This document shows positions 6,295-13,845 of a stretch of 25,852 bases of DNA, piece after piece; position 1 is the first letter of the stretch; every line of letters starts with the position of its first letter. The translations under genes and the position numbers were made by a program. Where the stretch lies: NCBI GenBank assembly GCA_002392505.1, contig DGHD01000003.1, forward strand, positions 1-25,852. The letters are read 5' to 3'. Under the pieces are notes generated by a model. It saw only the letters and a program-made list of their open reading frames with translations. It was not told the DNA's origin and made no database searches. Source of the DNA: Christensenella sp. UBA3857. Lineage in GTDB: Bacteria; Bacillota; Clostridia; Christensenellales; CAG-138.

Positions 6295-6875
6295 TGCTGT
6301 ATCTCGTCCGCCACGGGGAGACAAGCTATAATGCGGAGAAAAGGCTCCAGGGGCAGCTCGACGTGCCGCTCAACGAAAAGGGCGTCCGCCAGGCTGAGGC
6401 GCTTGGCGTATGGCTCAAGAACCGCGGCATGAAATTCGATGCGCTCTATACGAGCAGGCTTTCCCGCGCGTACGAAACGGCGCGCATGATAGGCGATACC
6501 CTTGGGCTTGAACCCACGGTGATAGGCGGCGTGGAGGAGATATACTTCGGCTGCTTCCAGGGGCACACCTTCGACGAATGCGCGCGCCTCTATCCCGAGG
6601 CGTACGCGGATTATCTCATCCGCCTTGCCGGGTCGAACGCCCACGGCGGGGAGACCGGGCGCGAGGTGATGGAGCGCGCGAGAAGGGCGATACTGAGCCT
6701 TCCCGAGGCGAAGGAGGGCACGGCGCTCGTCGTCTGCCACGGCGCGGTCATTGGCTACCTTCGCGGCGCGGTCATCGGCCGGGATCTTACCGATATCAAG
6801 GACCTGATACCCGGGAACGCCCGCCTCGTCGAGTTCGACGACAGGGCGCTCGAGAAGCTGAAAAACTATAAATGA
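6294..6875 (+). CDS. Histidine phosphatase family protein (phosphoglycerate-mutase-like)
   Basis: The 193-residue protein has the RHGET motif with the phospho-accepting His7. Conserved Arg55/Arg58 lie in TSRLSRAYETA, Glu82 follows, and the second catalytic His149 is in VVCHGAVI. This places it in the branch-1 histidine phosphatases, which include cofactor-dependent phosphoglycerate mutase, alpha-ribazole phosphatase and sugar phosphatases. It lacks the insertions of true phosphoglycerate mutases and is near the usual length of CobC/GpmB-like phosphatases. The exact substrate is not determinable. Its coupling to nadE suggests, but does not show, a link to nucleotide metabolism. Confidence 0.88.
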   Translation: MLYLVRHGETSYNAEKRLQGQLDVPLNEKGVRQAEALGVWLKNRGMKFDALYTSRLSRAYETARMIGDTLGLEPTVIGGVEEIYFGCFQGHTFDECARLYPEAYADYLIRLAGSNAHGGETGREVMERARRAILSLPEAKEGTALVVCHGAVIGYLRGAVIGRDLTDIKDLIPGNARLVEFDDRALEKLKNYK

Positions 6876-6889
6876 GAACAGGCATAATA

Positions 6890-6920
6890 ATACCGGGGAG
6901 GCTCCATCCCCGGTATTTTT
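6890..6920 (+). terminator. Intrinsic terminator after the nadE-phosphatase unit
   Basis: A 10-bp perfect stem, ATACCGGGGA (6890-6899) with TCCCCGGTAT (6907-6916), with a 7-nt loop, followed by TTTT. A closely similar stem-loop terminates the last operon at 25743. Confidence 0.9.
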
Positions 6921-6980
6921 GTCGGGACCCCGCGGTCCCCTCGCCGAAACGGAAAATTGTATTTTCAAAATGAAGTCAAA

Positions 6981-7020
6981 AAAAGCTCCTCATGGGCGGT
7001 TGTGCCGCAGGGGAGCTTTT
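6981..7020 (-). terminator. Terminator of the 493-aa membrane gene, possibly bidirectional
   Basis: AAAAGCTCC (6981-6989) pairs with GGAGCTTTT (7012-7020), enclosing an inner GCGG/CCGC hairpin. On the minus strand the stem is followed by a run of T (6974-6984 read in reverse). It lies 12 bp beyond the stop of the gene at 7033. Confidence 0.75.
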
Positions 7021-7032
7021 AATGTTGTTGTA

Positions 7033-8514
7033 TCAGAACACGTCCTCGACGATCTTATCCGGGCGCTGATCGAGCTTTTCCGGGTTGTTGAGATAGCGGC
7101 GGAAGAGCTTGAAAGCGGAGGCGTAATAGAACCCGTCGCAGATGCGCTCGTCCATAACGATCGTGTAATCGACGTACTTTTTGTGCACGGGTGCGCCGTC
7201 CTCGCCGGTCTCGGTCTCGGTATGCCGTGCGCCGAAGGCGATGAACACGGGGATATTGCCGAAATCATACAGGTGATGGAACACGGGCGGCACGCCGAGC
7301 GAGCCGAGCGCGGTCACGAAAACGGAGCCGTGGAAGGGCGAGAGCCGCATGAGCCAGCGGGGGAGGAGCCCGAAGTAATCGAGCGTTTTAAGGAACCAGA
7401 TAAGGAATTTCTTGACCACGCCGGGAACCGCGTTGACGAGGCCGGCAAGCTTGTCGAAGCCGGAATCGAGGGGCGTGTTCTTAGCCTCGACGACCTGCTC
7501 GTTGAACTTGCGGTAGACGTCCTCCGCGGTGTCCTCCGGGGAGAAATAGACGGTGACTATCGTTTCGGGCGCCTCGGCGGTCATGTCCTTCTTTACGACC
7601 ATCGAAAGCTCCATCTCGCCGTCGCGGGTGAATATCTTCTGCCCGCTGATGAAGCGGTTGCAGGCGGGGCGCTGCGAAATGACGCGCACGTACGCGGCGG
7701 CGATGGCGTGCATCGTGCCGAAGCCGTCGAGACCCTCCGCTCTCTTTTTCCTGATGTATTCCTCAAGACGGGTGCATTCAAGGGTGTCCCTGAAATAGAC
7801 CGCGGCGCCGTTGCGGTTGGGCATTATGTATATCGCGACGCCGTTAAGGGGATCGAGCGACCTTATAAGGCGGCCGTCCGGTCTGTCGCCGCGGCGGGGA
7901 CGGAATTTCTCCGACGAGTACTTCTTCATGAATATGGCGGCCGCTGCGAGCGAAGCCATCATGAGGAGTATCGATATCTCCCTAACGAGGGCGGGGGTAT
8001 CGGCGCCGGATTTTACCCACGCCGGGATATCGAGCACGAATAGATGCACGATCAGCGGGAGCAGGAATACGAGCACGGCGGGGAGCTTCGTCCTTATCCT
8101 GTACGCGTTTACGGTAAGGTCCCATATCACGGCGGCGGCGATATAAAGCAGTATGCAAAGCACAAGGTGCCACCAGTGCGTTACCTCGCCGCAGGCGGGA
8201 TCGGCGAACATATAGCTGATCCTTGCGATGAAGAAGCCCGCGCCCAAAAGCACGGGGAAGCTCGTTTTATAGAGCCTGTCCTTACCGTGGCCGATAAGCT
8301 CGGCAGAGAAAGCGACAGCGGCGATAACGGGCAGTATGCACAGCAGCACGAGCGCCCAGCCGTTGAACGCGCTTTCGGTCCTGAGCGGCGTTTCGAGCCA
8401 ATTATTCGCGGCGAGCACGATGCGGAGCAGCACGGCGGCGAGCATCAGCGCCGCGGAGACCCACGCGCCGGCGTTCTTTAATGAAATTCCAAATGATATC
8501 TTGCGGTTATCCAT
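7033..8514 (-). CDS. Polytopic membrane protein fused to an E2/CAT-like acyltransferase-fold domain
   Basis: The 493-residue protein has about six membrane helices (about 17-36, 52-72, 86-104, 114-134, 145-162, 178-196). A cytosolic C-terminal domain (about 205-480) matches the pattern of the 2-oxoacid dehydrogenase E2/chloramphenicol acetyltransferase fold: PLNGVAIYIMPNR, the strand SVFVTALGSLGV (397-408), and DERICDGFYYA (455-465). E2 and CAT enzymes have His at the second position of this last motif (HxxxDG); here it is Glu456, with Asp460-Gly461 kept. There is no lipoyl domain. Enzyme activity is therefore doubtful; a binding or altered-chemistry role is possible. The start is ATG at 8514, only 6 nt after a -10 box, with no ribosome site. 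Confidence 0.75.
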   Translation of the reverse strand: MDNRKISFGISLKNAGAWVSAALMLAAVLLRIVLAANNWLETPLRTESAFNGWALVLLCILPVIAAVAFSAELIGHGKDRLYKTSFPVLLGAGFFIARISYMFADPACGEVTHWWHLVLCILLYIAAAVIWDLTVNAYRIRTKLPAVLVFLLPLIVHLFVLDIPAWVKSGADTPALVREISILLMMASLAAAAIFMKKYSSEKFRPRRGDRPDGRLIRSLDPLNGVAIYIMPNRNGAAVYFRDTLECTRLEEYIRKKRAEGLDGFGTMHAIAAAYVRVISQRPACNRFISGQKIFTRDGEMELSMVVKKDMTAEAPETIVTVYFSPEDTAEDVYRKFNEQVVEAKNTPLDSGFDKLAGLVNAVPGVVKKFLIWFLKTLDYFGLLPRWLMRLSPFHGSVFVTALGSLGVPPVFHHLYDFGNIPVFIAFGARHTETETGEDGAPVHKKYVDYTIVMDERICDGFYYASAFKLFRRYLNNPEKLDQRPDKIVEDVF

Positions 8515-8520
8515 GTTTAC

Positions 8521-8548
8521 ATTATATCACGCCGGGCGGAATAATCAA
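8521..8548 (-). promoter_or_regulatory. Promoter directly abutting the start codon (possible leaderless mRNA)
   Basis: On the minus strand: TTGATT (8548-8543), 16-bp spacer, TATAAT (8526-8521). Only six bases (8520-8515) separate the -10 from the ATG at 8514, so transcription would begin at or beside the A of the start codon. No Shine-Dalgarno sequence is present. Confidence 0.55.
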
Positions 8549-8577
8549 CGATTTTTCTTGGCTCCGCAAAGTTTTTT

Positions 8578-9345
8578 TCAGGCGTTTTCCCGGCTGTTGG
8601 CGCGGATCATGGCGATAAACGCCGCTTCGCTGCGCCTTCCCCACACGCCGTCGGGAACGAGGGGCTTTCCGTCCGCATCCTTATATCCCGCGGTGGAAAG
8701 CGCCTTCTGCATGGCAAGGAAGGCTTCCCCACTCATGGGGGGATCCGTCAGCCTGAAAAGCGTGACGCGCGGGCTGAAAGCGGAATAGCAGATATCGAGG
8801 TCGACCTTTCCTTCAATGCCCGGCACGTCGCCCTTCCCGCGCTGCCACATGGCGAGATCGAACCCGGGGGAGGGCTTTTTCTTTCTCCAGGAGGCGAGCC
8901 AGACGGGATATTCGTCCCGCACCGCCGCGGGGATAAGGTTTTTGAACCAATCGCGGTTCGAGTAGAGCATGGGGCAAAAACCCGCCCGCTCGATAACGCC
9001 GAGGAACGCCGTTATGATATCGCCGCGTTCGACTTCGGTCATGCTCCCGAAATGACTGCTCTCGAAATCGAGCGCTGCGGGGTAATCGAGCCCGATATCG
9101 CCGATAAGCTCCAGCGCGGCCTGCGCCTCATGCCGGGCGGCGTCTGCGGAGACCGCCTTGCTGTAAACGTAAGCGCCGGCGTGAAGCCCGGCGTTCAGCG
9201 CGCCGAGGGCGTTTTGGCGGAATTTAGGATCGGGCTTTAAGCCCTGCATCGCCTTTATCATGGCAAAGCCGACGCCGCTTTCCCTTACGCGCGCCCAGTC
9301 GATATCGCCCTGCCATTTCGAAACGTCTATGCCGTTTATCTCCAT
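8578..9345 (-). CDS. Glycoside hydrolase family 25 lysozyme with C-terminal peptidoglycan-binding-like domain
   Basis: The 255-residue protein begins with the GH25 hallmark GIDVSKWQGDIDW (residues 5-17). It has the catalytic-type strand ALDFES with Asp93 and Glu95, and ends the barrel with VDLDICY (181-187). GH25 enzymes cleave the beta-1,4 bond between N-acetylmuramic acid and N-acetylglucosamine. Residues about 206-250 (EAFLAMQKALSTAGY, VPDGVWGRRSEAAF) fit a PG_binding_1-type repeat. There is no signal peptide or membrane anchor, so export is unexplained. Such forms occur as phage endolysins or as enzymes acting after mother-cell lysis. The start has an AAGGAG ribosome site. No phage genes lie nearby. 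Confidence 0.9.
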   Translation of the reverse strand: MEINGIDVSKWQGDIDWARVRESGVGFAMIKAMQGLKPDPKFRQNALGALNAGLHAGAYVYSKAVSADAARHEAQAALELIGDIGLDYPAALDFESSHFGSMTEVERGDIITAFLGVIERAGFCPMLYSNRDWFKNLIPAAVRDEYPVWLASWRKKKPSPGFDLAMWQRGKGDVPGIEGKVDLDICYSAFSPRVTLFRLTDPPMSGEAFLAMQKALSTAGYKDADGKPLVPDGVWGRRSEAAFIAMIRANSRENA

Positions 9346-9399
9346 AGGAACTCCTTTAAGGCTTTTCTTCCATACTATGTCCGCAAAGGGAATCTTGTG

Positions 9400-9428
9400 T
9401 TGAAATGGGGCGCGGGATATGATAAAAT
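9400..9428 (+). promoter_or_regulatory. Promoter of the dCMP deaminase-thyX operon
   Basis: TTGAAA (9400-9405), 17-bp spacer, TAAAAT (9423-9428). Transcription near 9435 supports the translational start at 9454 rather than upstream starts in the same frame. Confidence 0.55.
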
Positions 9429-9453
9429 GATAAAAACCCTTTTGGAGGATGCT

Positions 9454-9894
9454 ATGCAGCGCATTTCGAAAGACGAGTATTATCTCAACATCGCGGCGGC
9501 GGTCGCGCAGCGTTCCACCTGCTTAAGGCGCAGGTACGGCGCGGTCATAATCAAGAACGACGAGATCATTTCCACCGGCTACAACGGTTCTGCAAGGGGC
9601 GAGGCCAACTGCTGCGACGAGGGCGAATGCTGGCGCGCGCGCAACAACATCCCCCATGGCGAACAGTACGAAAAATGCGTCGCCGTGCACGCGGAGCAGA
9701 ACGCCATAATCTCCGCCGCAAGGCGCGATATGCTGGGCTCCACGCTCTATCTTGCCGGCTTTGACGAGAACGGCGAAATGGCAAGCCCCGCGCCCTGTGT
9801 GATCTGCTCAAGGCTGATCAAGAACGCGGGCATAAAGGATATAGTCGTCAGGACGGAAAACGGCGTCGAAAGGAAGAACGTATGCGAGTTATAA
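9454..9894 (+). CDS. Deoxycytidylate (dCMP) deaminase, ComEB-like
   Basis: The 146-residue protein has the zinc-dependent cytidine-deaminase motifs HAEQNAI (His79, catalytic Glu81) and PCVIC (Cys115, Cys118). An insert rich in Cys, Asp and Glu before the active site (CCDEGECWRARNN) is typical of dCMP deaminases. It converts dCMP to dUMP, the substrate of thymidylate synthase. The next gene is ThyX, overlapping by 13 bp, which fits this role well. The ribosome site GGAGG lies just before the chosen ATG. tRNA- or riboflavin-type deaminases are less likely given this context and motif spacing. Confidence 0.92.
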   Translation: MQRISKDEYYLNIAAAVAQRSTCLRRRYGAVIIKNDEIISTGYNGSARGEANCCDEGECWRARNNIPHGEQYEKCVAVHAEQNAIISAARRDMLGSTLYLAGFDENGEMASPAPCVICSRLIKNAGIKDIVVRTENGVERKNVCEL

Positions 9895-10493
9895 ACCCGT
9901 ATTTTGAGATCATCACCCCCGTCGACCGCGAGGAGGTCTACCGCCATATAGAGCTCTGCGGCAGGGTGTGCTATAAATCCGAGGAGAAGGTGGGCGAGGG
10001 CAGCGCCGAAAGGCTCATCCGCTCCATGCTCGCCCGCGGGCACGAGAGCCCCATCGAGCATTATTCGATCAGCGTCCGCGTGATCTGCGACCGCGGCGTT
10101 TCGCATGAATGGGTGCGCCACCGCGTCGCCAGCTATTCGCAGGAATCCACCCGTTACTGCAATTATTCAAAGGATAAATTCGGCGGCGAGATCACTTTCA
10201 TAAAGCCCGCGAAGCTTGACGAGGGCACTCCGGAGTACGAGGCTTGGGCAAGGGCGATGGAGAACGCCGAGAGGAGCTATTTCGAGCTGCTTCAGATGGG
10301 CGTCGCGCCCGAGACCGCAAGGAGCGTGCTGCCGAACTCCTTGAAGACCGAGTTCATCTGTACTATGAACCTTCGCGAGTGGAGGCATTTCTTCAAGCTC
10401 CGCACCGCGCCCGCCGCGCATCCCGATATGCGCGCCGTCGCCTGCCCGCTGTATGAGAAATTCAGGGAGCTCCTGCCCGTGTTTTTTGAGTGA
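9882..10493 (+). CDS. thyX: Flavin-dependent thymidylate synthase
   Basis: The 203-residue protein contains the ThyX signature RHRxxSxxxxSxRY at residues 79-92 (RHRVASYSQESTRY). It also has the conserved GHESPIEH (53-60) and the C-terminal NLREWRHFFKLR. It makes dTMP from dUMP using FAD, NADPH and methylene-tetrahydrofolate, leaving tetrahydrofolate rather than dihydrofolate. It is coupled to dCMP deaminase, so the two genes form a dCMP to dUMP to dTMP route. Its stop overlaps the GTG of a third gene. Length is close to the family norm of 210-250. Confidence 0.96.
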   Translation: MRVINPYFEIITPVDREEVYRHIELCGRVCYKSEEKVGEGSAERLIRSMLARGHESPIEHYSISVRVICDRGVSHEWVRHRVASYSQESTRYCNYSKDKFGGEITFIKPAKLDEGTPEYEAWARAMENAERSYFELLQMGVAPETARSVLPNSLKTEFICTMNLREWRHFFKLRTAPAAHPDMRAVACPLYEKFRELLPVFFE

Positions 10494-11089
10494 ATATGGA
10501 AAGCGTAAACGAACTTGTAAACAGACTGCGCGAAAAAATGCCCGTGATCTCACACGGGCTGTTTTCGTTGGAGGAGTACATTTTGCTCCCGTTTTACGGC
10601 GGGAACGTGATGCTGCGCTTCGATATCACGCGCCCGGCGGAAAGGAGCGGGCTCGACGCGCTCGAAAGGGAGCTTTACCGGCTCTTGCCGGAGGGCGTAT
10701 TCGCCGACTTCATGGGCGGCGTTTACCGCGCGGCGGGGCTCGATATGGCTTCGCTCGCGGAAAAGAGCGCAAAATGCGCGGGATACTACCGGGATGAGGA
10801 GATCCCCGTTTCGCCCTATCGGGACGAGGTGATCGGAGAGGCGAAAAGGCTCCTTCGCCTTGCGGAGCTTCCCGAGGATCTCCCCGTTTGGGAGATACAG
10901 CCGGATGAGGACGAGACGGCGCTGCTGATCCTTTCGGACAGGCAGGAGGTGCTGAAGCGCTTTGAAGCGGACGGCAGGCTTTACACGGTATTGACCGTTG
11001 AGACGGAGCCCTGCGAAGGGCTCATAAAGGCGGCGGCGTTCGCGAAGCGCTCGGGGATATCGCTTCTGAGCGCGATAGACAGGGCGTGA
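10490..11089 (+). CDS. Conserved-looking hypothetical protein (199 aa)
   Basis: I do not recognise a family. The protein is soluble and acidic, with a mixed alpha/beta pattern. Notable stretches are SHGLFSLEEYILLPFYGGNV near residue 21, and EIQPDEDETALLILSDRQEVLKRF around 134-157. There are few cysteines, no signal peptide and no membrane helix. The GTG at 10490 overlaps the thyX stop (GTGA); an ATG at 10496 is an alternative, and neither has a clear ribosome site, so translation probably depends on coupling. The operon ends in a terminator 15 bp downstream. Position alone suggests a link to thymidylate or nucleotide metabolism. Confidence 0.75.
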   Translation: MNMESVNELVNRLREKMPVISHGLFSLEEYILLPFYGGNVMLRFDITRPAERSGLDALERELYRLLPEGVFADFMGGVYRAAGLDMASLAEKSAKCAGYYRDEEIPVSPYRDEVIGEAKRLLRLAELPEDLPVWEIQPDEDETALLILSDRQEVLKRFEADGRLYTVLTVETEPCEGLIKAAAFAKRSGISLLSAIDRA

Positions 11090-11104
11090 ATGAGCATAAG
11101 AAAG

Positions 11105-11140
11105 GCGCGGAGCGTGATCGCTCCGCGCTGTATTATTATT
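11105..11140 (+). terminator. Terminator between the convergent thyX operon and copA
   Basis: A 10-bp perfect stem, GCGCGGAGCG (11105-11114) with CGCTCCGCGC (11119-11128), loop TGAT, followed by TGTATTATTATT. On the minus strand it is followed by CTTTCTT, so it may serve both genes, though neither T-run is strong. Confidence 0.7.
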
Positions 11141-13664
11141 CCGAAACCCCGAGATATTCGTAATCCTCGTTTTCGATCGCCTGCTTTACCCGGGCTTCGT
11201 CGAACGCGCCGGAGAGCGCGATATCGACCCGGCCGGTTTCGAAGCTCGCCTCGGCGGAATCGACGAAATCGAGCGCTTCGAGCGCCTTCTTGACGCTTGC
11301 CTCGCAATGATGGCACATCATCCCCTCGACGCTTACGGTCACAGAATTCGCTTTGGGAGCGGCGGGGAGGGGGATATCCGCCTTGACGCGGCGCTTCCTC
11401 ACGGGCCTGTCGTGCTTGGGGCTCTTTATCTTCAGGAAGTTCAGCCGAAGCGCGTTCAGGCATACCGTTACGCTCGATAAGCTCATTGCGGCGGCGCCGA
11501 TCATCGGGTTCATTTTAAGCCCGAACAGACCCGCGGCGAGCGGTATGCAGATGAGGTTGTAGAAGAACGCCCAGAAGAGGTTTTCCTTTATGTTCCGGAG
11601 CGTGCCCCGCCCGAGGCGCACGGCGGCGGCAACGTCGTTAAGATCGCTGTTCATAAGCACTATGTCGGCGGAGTCTATCGCAACGTCCGTGCCCGCGCCA
11701 ATCGCGACGCCTATATCGGCGCTTGTGAGCGCCGGCGCGTCGTTGATTCCGTCGCCGACCATGGCGGTCCTGCCGCGCTCCTTGAGGGAGCGGATCACGG
11801 CTTCCTTGCCGTCGGGCAGCACGCCCGCGATAACGTCCGTTACGCCCGCCTTATTGCCTATCGCGCGGGCGGTCTTTTCATTGTCGCCGGTGAGCATGAC
11901 TACGTCAAGGCCGAGGTTTTTAAGGTGCTCCACCGCCTCGGGAGAGGTGGGCTTTATAACGTCCGCAACTGCAATAAGCCCCAAAACGCGCCCGTCCTTC
12001 GAGAAGAAGAGGGGCGTTTTTCCCTCCTCCGCGAGGGCTTCCGCCCTGCCGAATACGGGGCTTGCTTCGCTTGACTCCGATATGAACCGCGCGTTCCCGC
12101 CGCGGACGAGGCTGCCGGATATGACGGCCTCGAGCCCGTTGCCGGGGAGTATGCGGAAGGAGCCCGTCTCAAGCGGCTCGACGCCGAGCTCCCGCGCCCT
12201 TTCGACTACGGCGCGGGCGAGGGGATGCTCGCTCTTTGCTTCGAGCGACAGCGCAAGCTGAATAAGCTCGCTCTCCGTTACGCCCTCCGCGGGGAGTATG
12301 TCGGTCACGCTGGGCGCGCCCTCCGTAACGGTGCCGGTCTTGTCGAGCACGACGGAATCGATCCTGCCGACGTTTTCAAGCGCTTCGCCTGTCTTTATAA
12401 GTATGCCGTTCCTTGCGCCGAGGCCGTTTCCGACCATTACCGCGACTGGCGTGGCAAGCCCGAGCGCGCACGGACAGGATATGACGAGCACCGATATCGC
12501 CCTTGCAAGAGCGAAGCTCGCGCCCCTGCCGGCGATCAGCCAGCCCGCGGCGACGATCACGGCAATGCCGATGACCGCGGGCACGAACACGGCGGAGACC
12601 CTGTCCGCAATGCGGGCGATGGGCGCTTTCGTTGCGGCGGCGCCCACCACCATTTTGATAATCTTGCTTAGCGTCGTATCTTCGCCGACCCTCGCCGCGC
12701 GGCATTTCAAGTAGCCGGAGGTGTTTATCGTGGCGGCGCTCACGCGGGAGCCGGGCTTTTTGTCGACGGGTATCGATTCGCCGGTCAGCGCGGATTCGTT
12801 AACGGCGCTTTCGCCTTCTATGACCTCGCCGTCGACGGGTATCGAAGCGCCGGGCTTGACGATAAAGATATCGCCAACCCGCACGAGGTCGGCGTCGATC
12901 TCCTCCTCCGCGCCGTCCCGAAGCACGATCGCGCGCTTCGGCGCAAGCTTTATAAGGCTCTTCAGGGCGTTCGTCGTCCTGCCCTTCGAGATGGACTCGA
13001 GGAGCTTGCCCACGGTTATGAGAGCGGGGATCATCGCTGCGGACTCGAAATACAGCTCGTTATGATAGACCTCCATCATATCGGCGGAGGCGGCGCCGGC
13101 GGTCGCCATGCGGCAGAGCTTTAAGAGCACGTACACGCTCCAGGAAAAGGACGCCGTGGAGCCCAGCGAAACGAGGGTGTCCATATTCGGCGCGCCGCGG
13201 AAGAGCGAGGAATACCCGCTCGTAAAGAATTTCTGATTGACGATCATAACCGCGGCGGCAAGCAGCAGCTGTATTATGCCGAGCGCGATATGCTCATGCT
13301 CGAGTACCTTCGGAACGGGGAACCCGAGCATATTGTGCCCCATCGTGATATACATGAGAAGCATCAGGAACCCCGCCGATACTGCAAGCCTTTTTATGAG
13401 GCGGGGCGTTTCGGTGTTTTCAAGAAGGTCCCCCGCAGGGGCGGCTTTGGTCTCTTTGGACGCGCCGGAATAGAGCGAGGCTCCGTAGCCCGCTTTCTTA
13501 ACGGCGGCAATGACCGCCTCGGGACTGGCGGTACCCTCGACGCCCATTGAGTTGGTGAGCAGGCTGACGGCGCAGCTTTCGACGCCCTCTACCTTCGACA
13601 CGGCTTTTTCGACGCGCGCCTGGCATGCGGCGCAGCTCATTCCCGTTACCTTGTATTGAACCAT
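11136..13664 (-). CDS. copA: Copper-exporting P1B-type ATPase with N- and C-terminal metal-binding domains
   Basis: The 842-residue membrane pump has, in order: an N-terminal heavy-metal domain (GMSCAAC, 8-14), the TGES actuator motif (294-297), the metal-site CPC (397-399), DKTGT with phosphorylated Asp441, the SEHPLA motif (478-483), GDGINDAP (637-644), and Cu(I)-specific YN and MSLSS motifs in the last two helices. It ends with a second heavy-metal domain (GMMCHHC, 781-787) in the position of a fused CopZ-like chaperone. It expels Cu(I) from the cytosol using ATP. The start was set by GGGAGG 5 nt upstream; longer readings extend into the promoter. No copper-responsive repressor gene or recognised operator is nearby. 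Confidence 0.95.
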   Translation of the reverse strand: MVQYKVTGMSCAACQARVEKAVSKVEGVESCAVSLLTNSMGVEGTASPEAVIAAVKKAGYGASLYSGASKETKAAPAGDLLENTETPRLIKRLAVSAGFLMLLMYITMGHNMLGFPVPKVLEHEHIALGIIQLLLAAAVMIVNQKFFTSGYSSLFRGAPNMDTLVSLGSTASFSWSVYVLLKLCRMATAGAASADMMEVYHNELYFESAAMIPALITVGKLLESISKGRTTNALKSLIKLAPKRAIVLRDGAEEEIDADLVRVGDIFIVKPGASIPVDGEVIEGESAVNESALTGESIPVDKKPGSRVSAATINTSGYLKCRAARVGEDTTLSKIIKMVVGAAATKAPIARIADRVSAVFVPAVIGIAVIVAAGWLIAGRGASFALARAISVLVISCPCALGLATPVAVMVGNGLGARNGILIKTGEALENVGRIDSVVLDKTGTVTEGAPSVTDILPAEGVTESELIQLALSLEAKSEHPLARAVVERARELGVEPLETGSFRILPGNGLEAVISGSLVRGGNARFISESSEASPVFGRAEALAEEGKTPLFFSKDGRVLGLIAVADVIKPTSPEAVEHLKNLGLDVVMLTGDNEKTARAIGNKAGVTDVIAGVLPDGKEAVIRSLKERGRTAMVGDGINDAPALTSADIGVAIGAGTDVAIDSADIVLMNSDLNDVAAAVRLGRGTLRNIKENLFWAFFYNLICIPLAAGLFGLKMNPMIGAAAMSLSSVTVCLNALRLNFLKIKSPKHDRPVRKRRVKADIPLPAAPKANSVTVSVEGMMCHHCEASVKKALEALDFVDSAEASFETGRVDIALSGAFDEARVKQAIENEDYEYLGVSE

Positions 13665-13686
13665 AAAAACCTCCCGATACGGTCCA

Positions 13687-13715
13687 ATGATATCACACGG
13701 CGAGGTGAAGTTCAA
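13687..13715 (-). promoter_or_regulatory. Promoter of copA
   Basis: On the minus strand: TTGAAC (13715-13710), 17-bp spacer, TATCAT (13692-13687). It lies 23 bp before the start codon. No CopY-type TACAnnTGTA or CsoR-type G/C palindrome is visible. Confidence 0.5.
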
Positions 13716-13752
13716 GGCCAAAACATATATTCCGCGCCGCGCCTGTTTTTTG

Positions 13753-13781
13753 TTGACAAAATATAAAAAAAGTGGGATAAT
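13753..13781 (+). promoter_or_regulatory. Strong sigma-A promoter for arcC
   Basis: A perfect TTGACA (13753-13758), 17-bp spacer rich in A, and GATAAT (13776-13781). Only one base differs from full consensus, suggesting high expression. Confidence 0.8.
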
Positions 13782-13845
13782 GACTTTTGTGCCCGCAGTT
13801 TCCGTTTTGTGGGCGAATATTTATTATGGAGAATGATCGATCAAT

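Noticed and set aside
6919..8043. Plus-strand open frame opposite the 493-aa membrane protein
   Set aside because: Starts inside a terminator region and has no recognisable fold; a by-product of high GC.
8578..9345. Prophage remnant around the GH25 lysozyme
   Set aside because: No holin, tail, terminase or integrase gene and no att-like repeat next to it.
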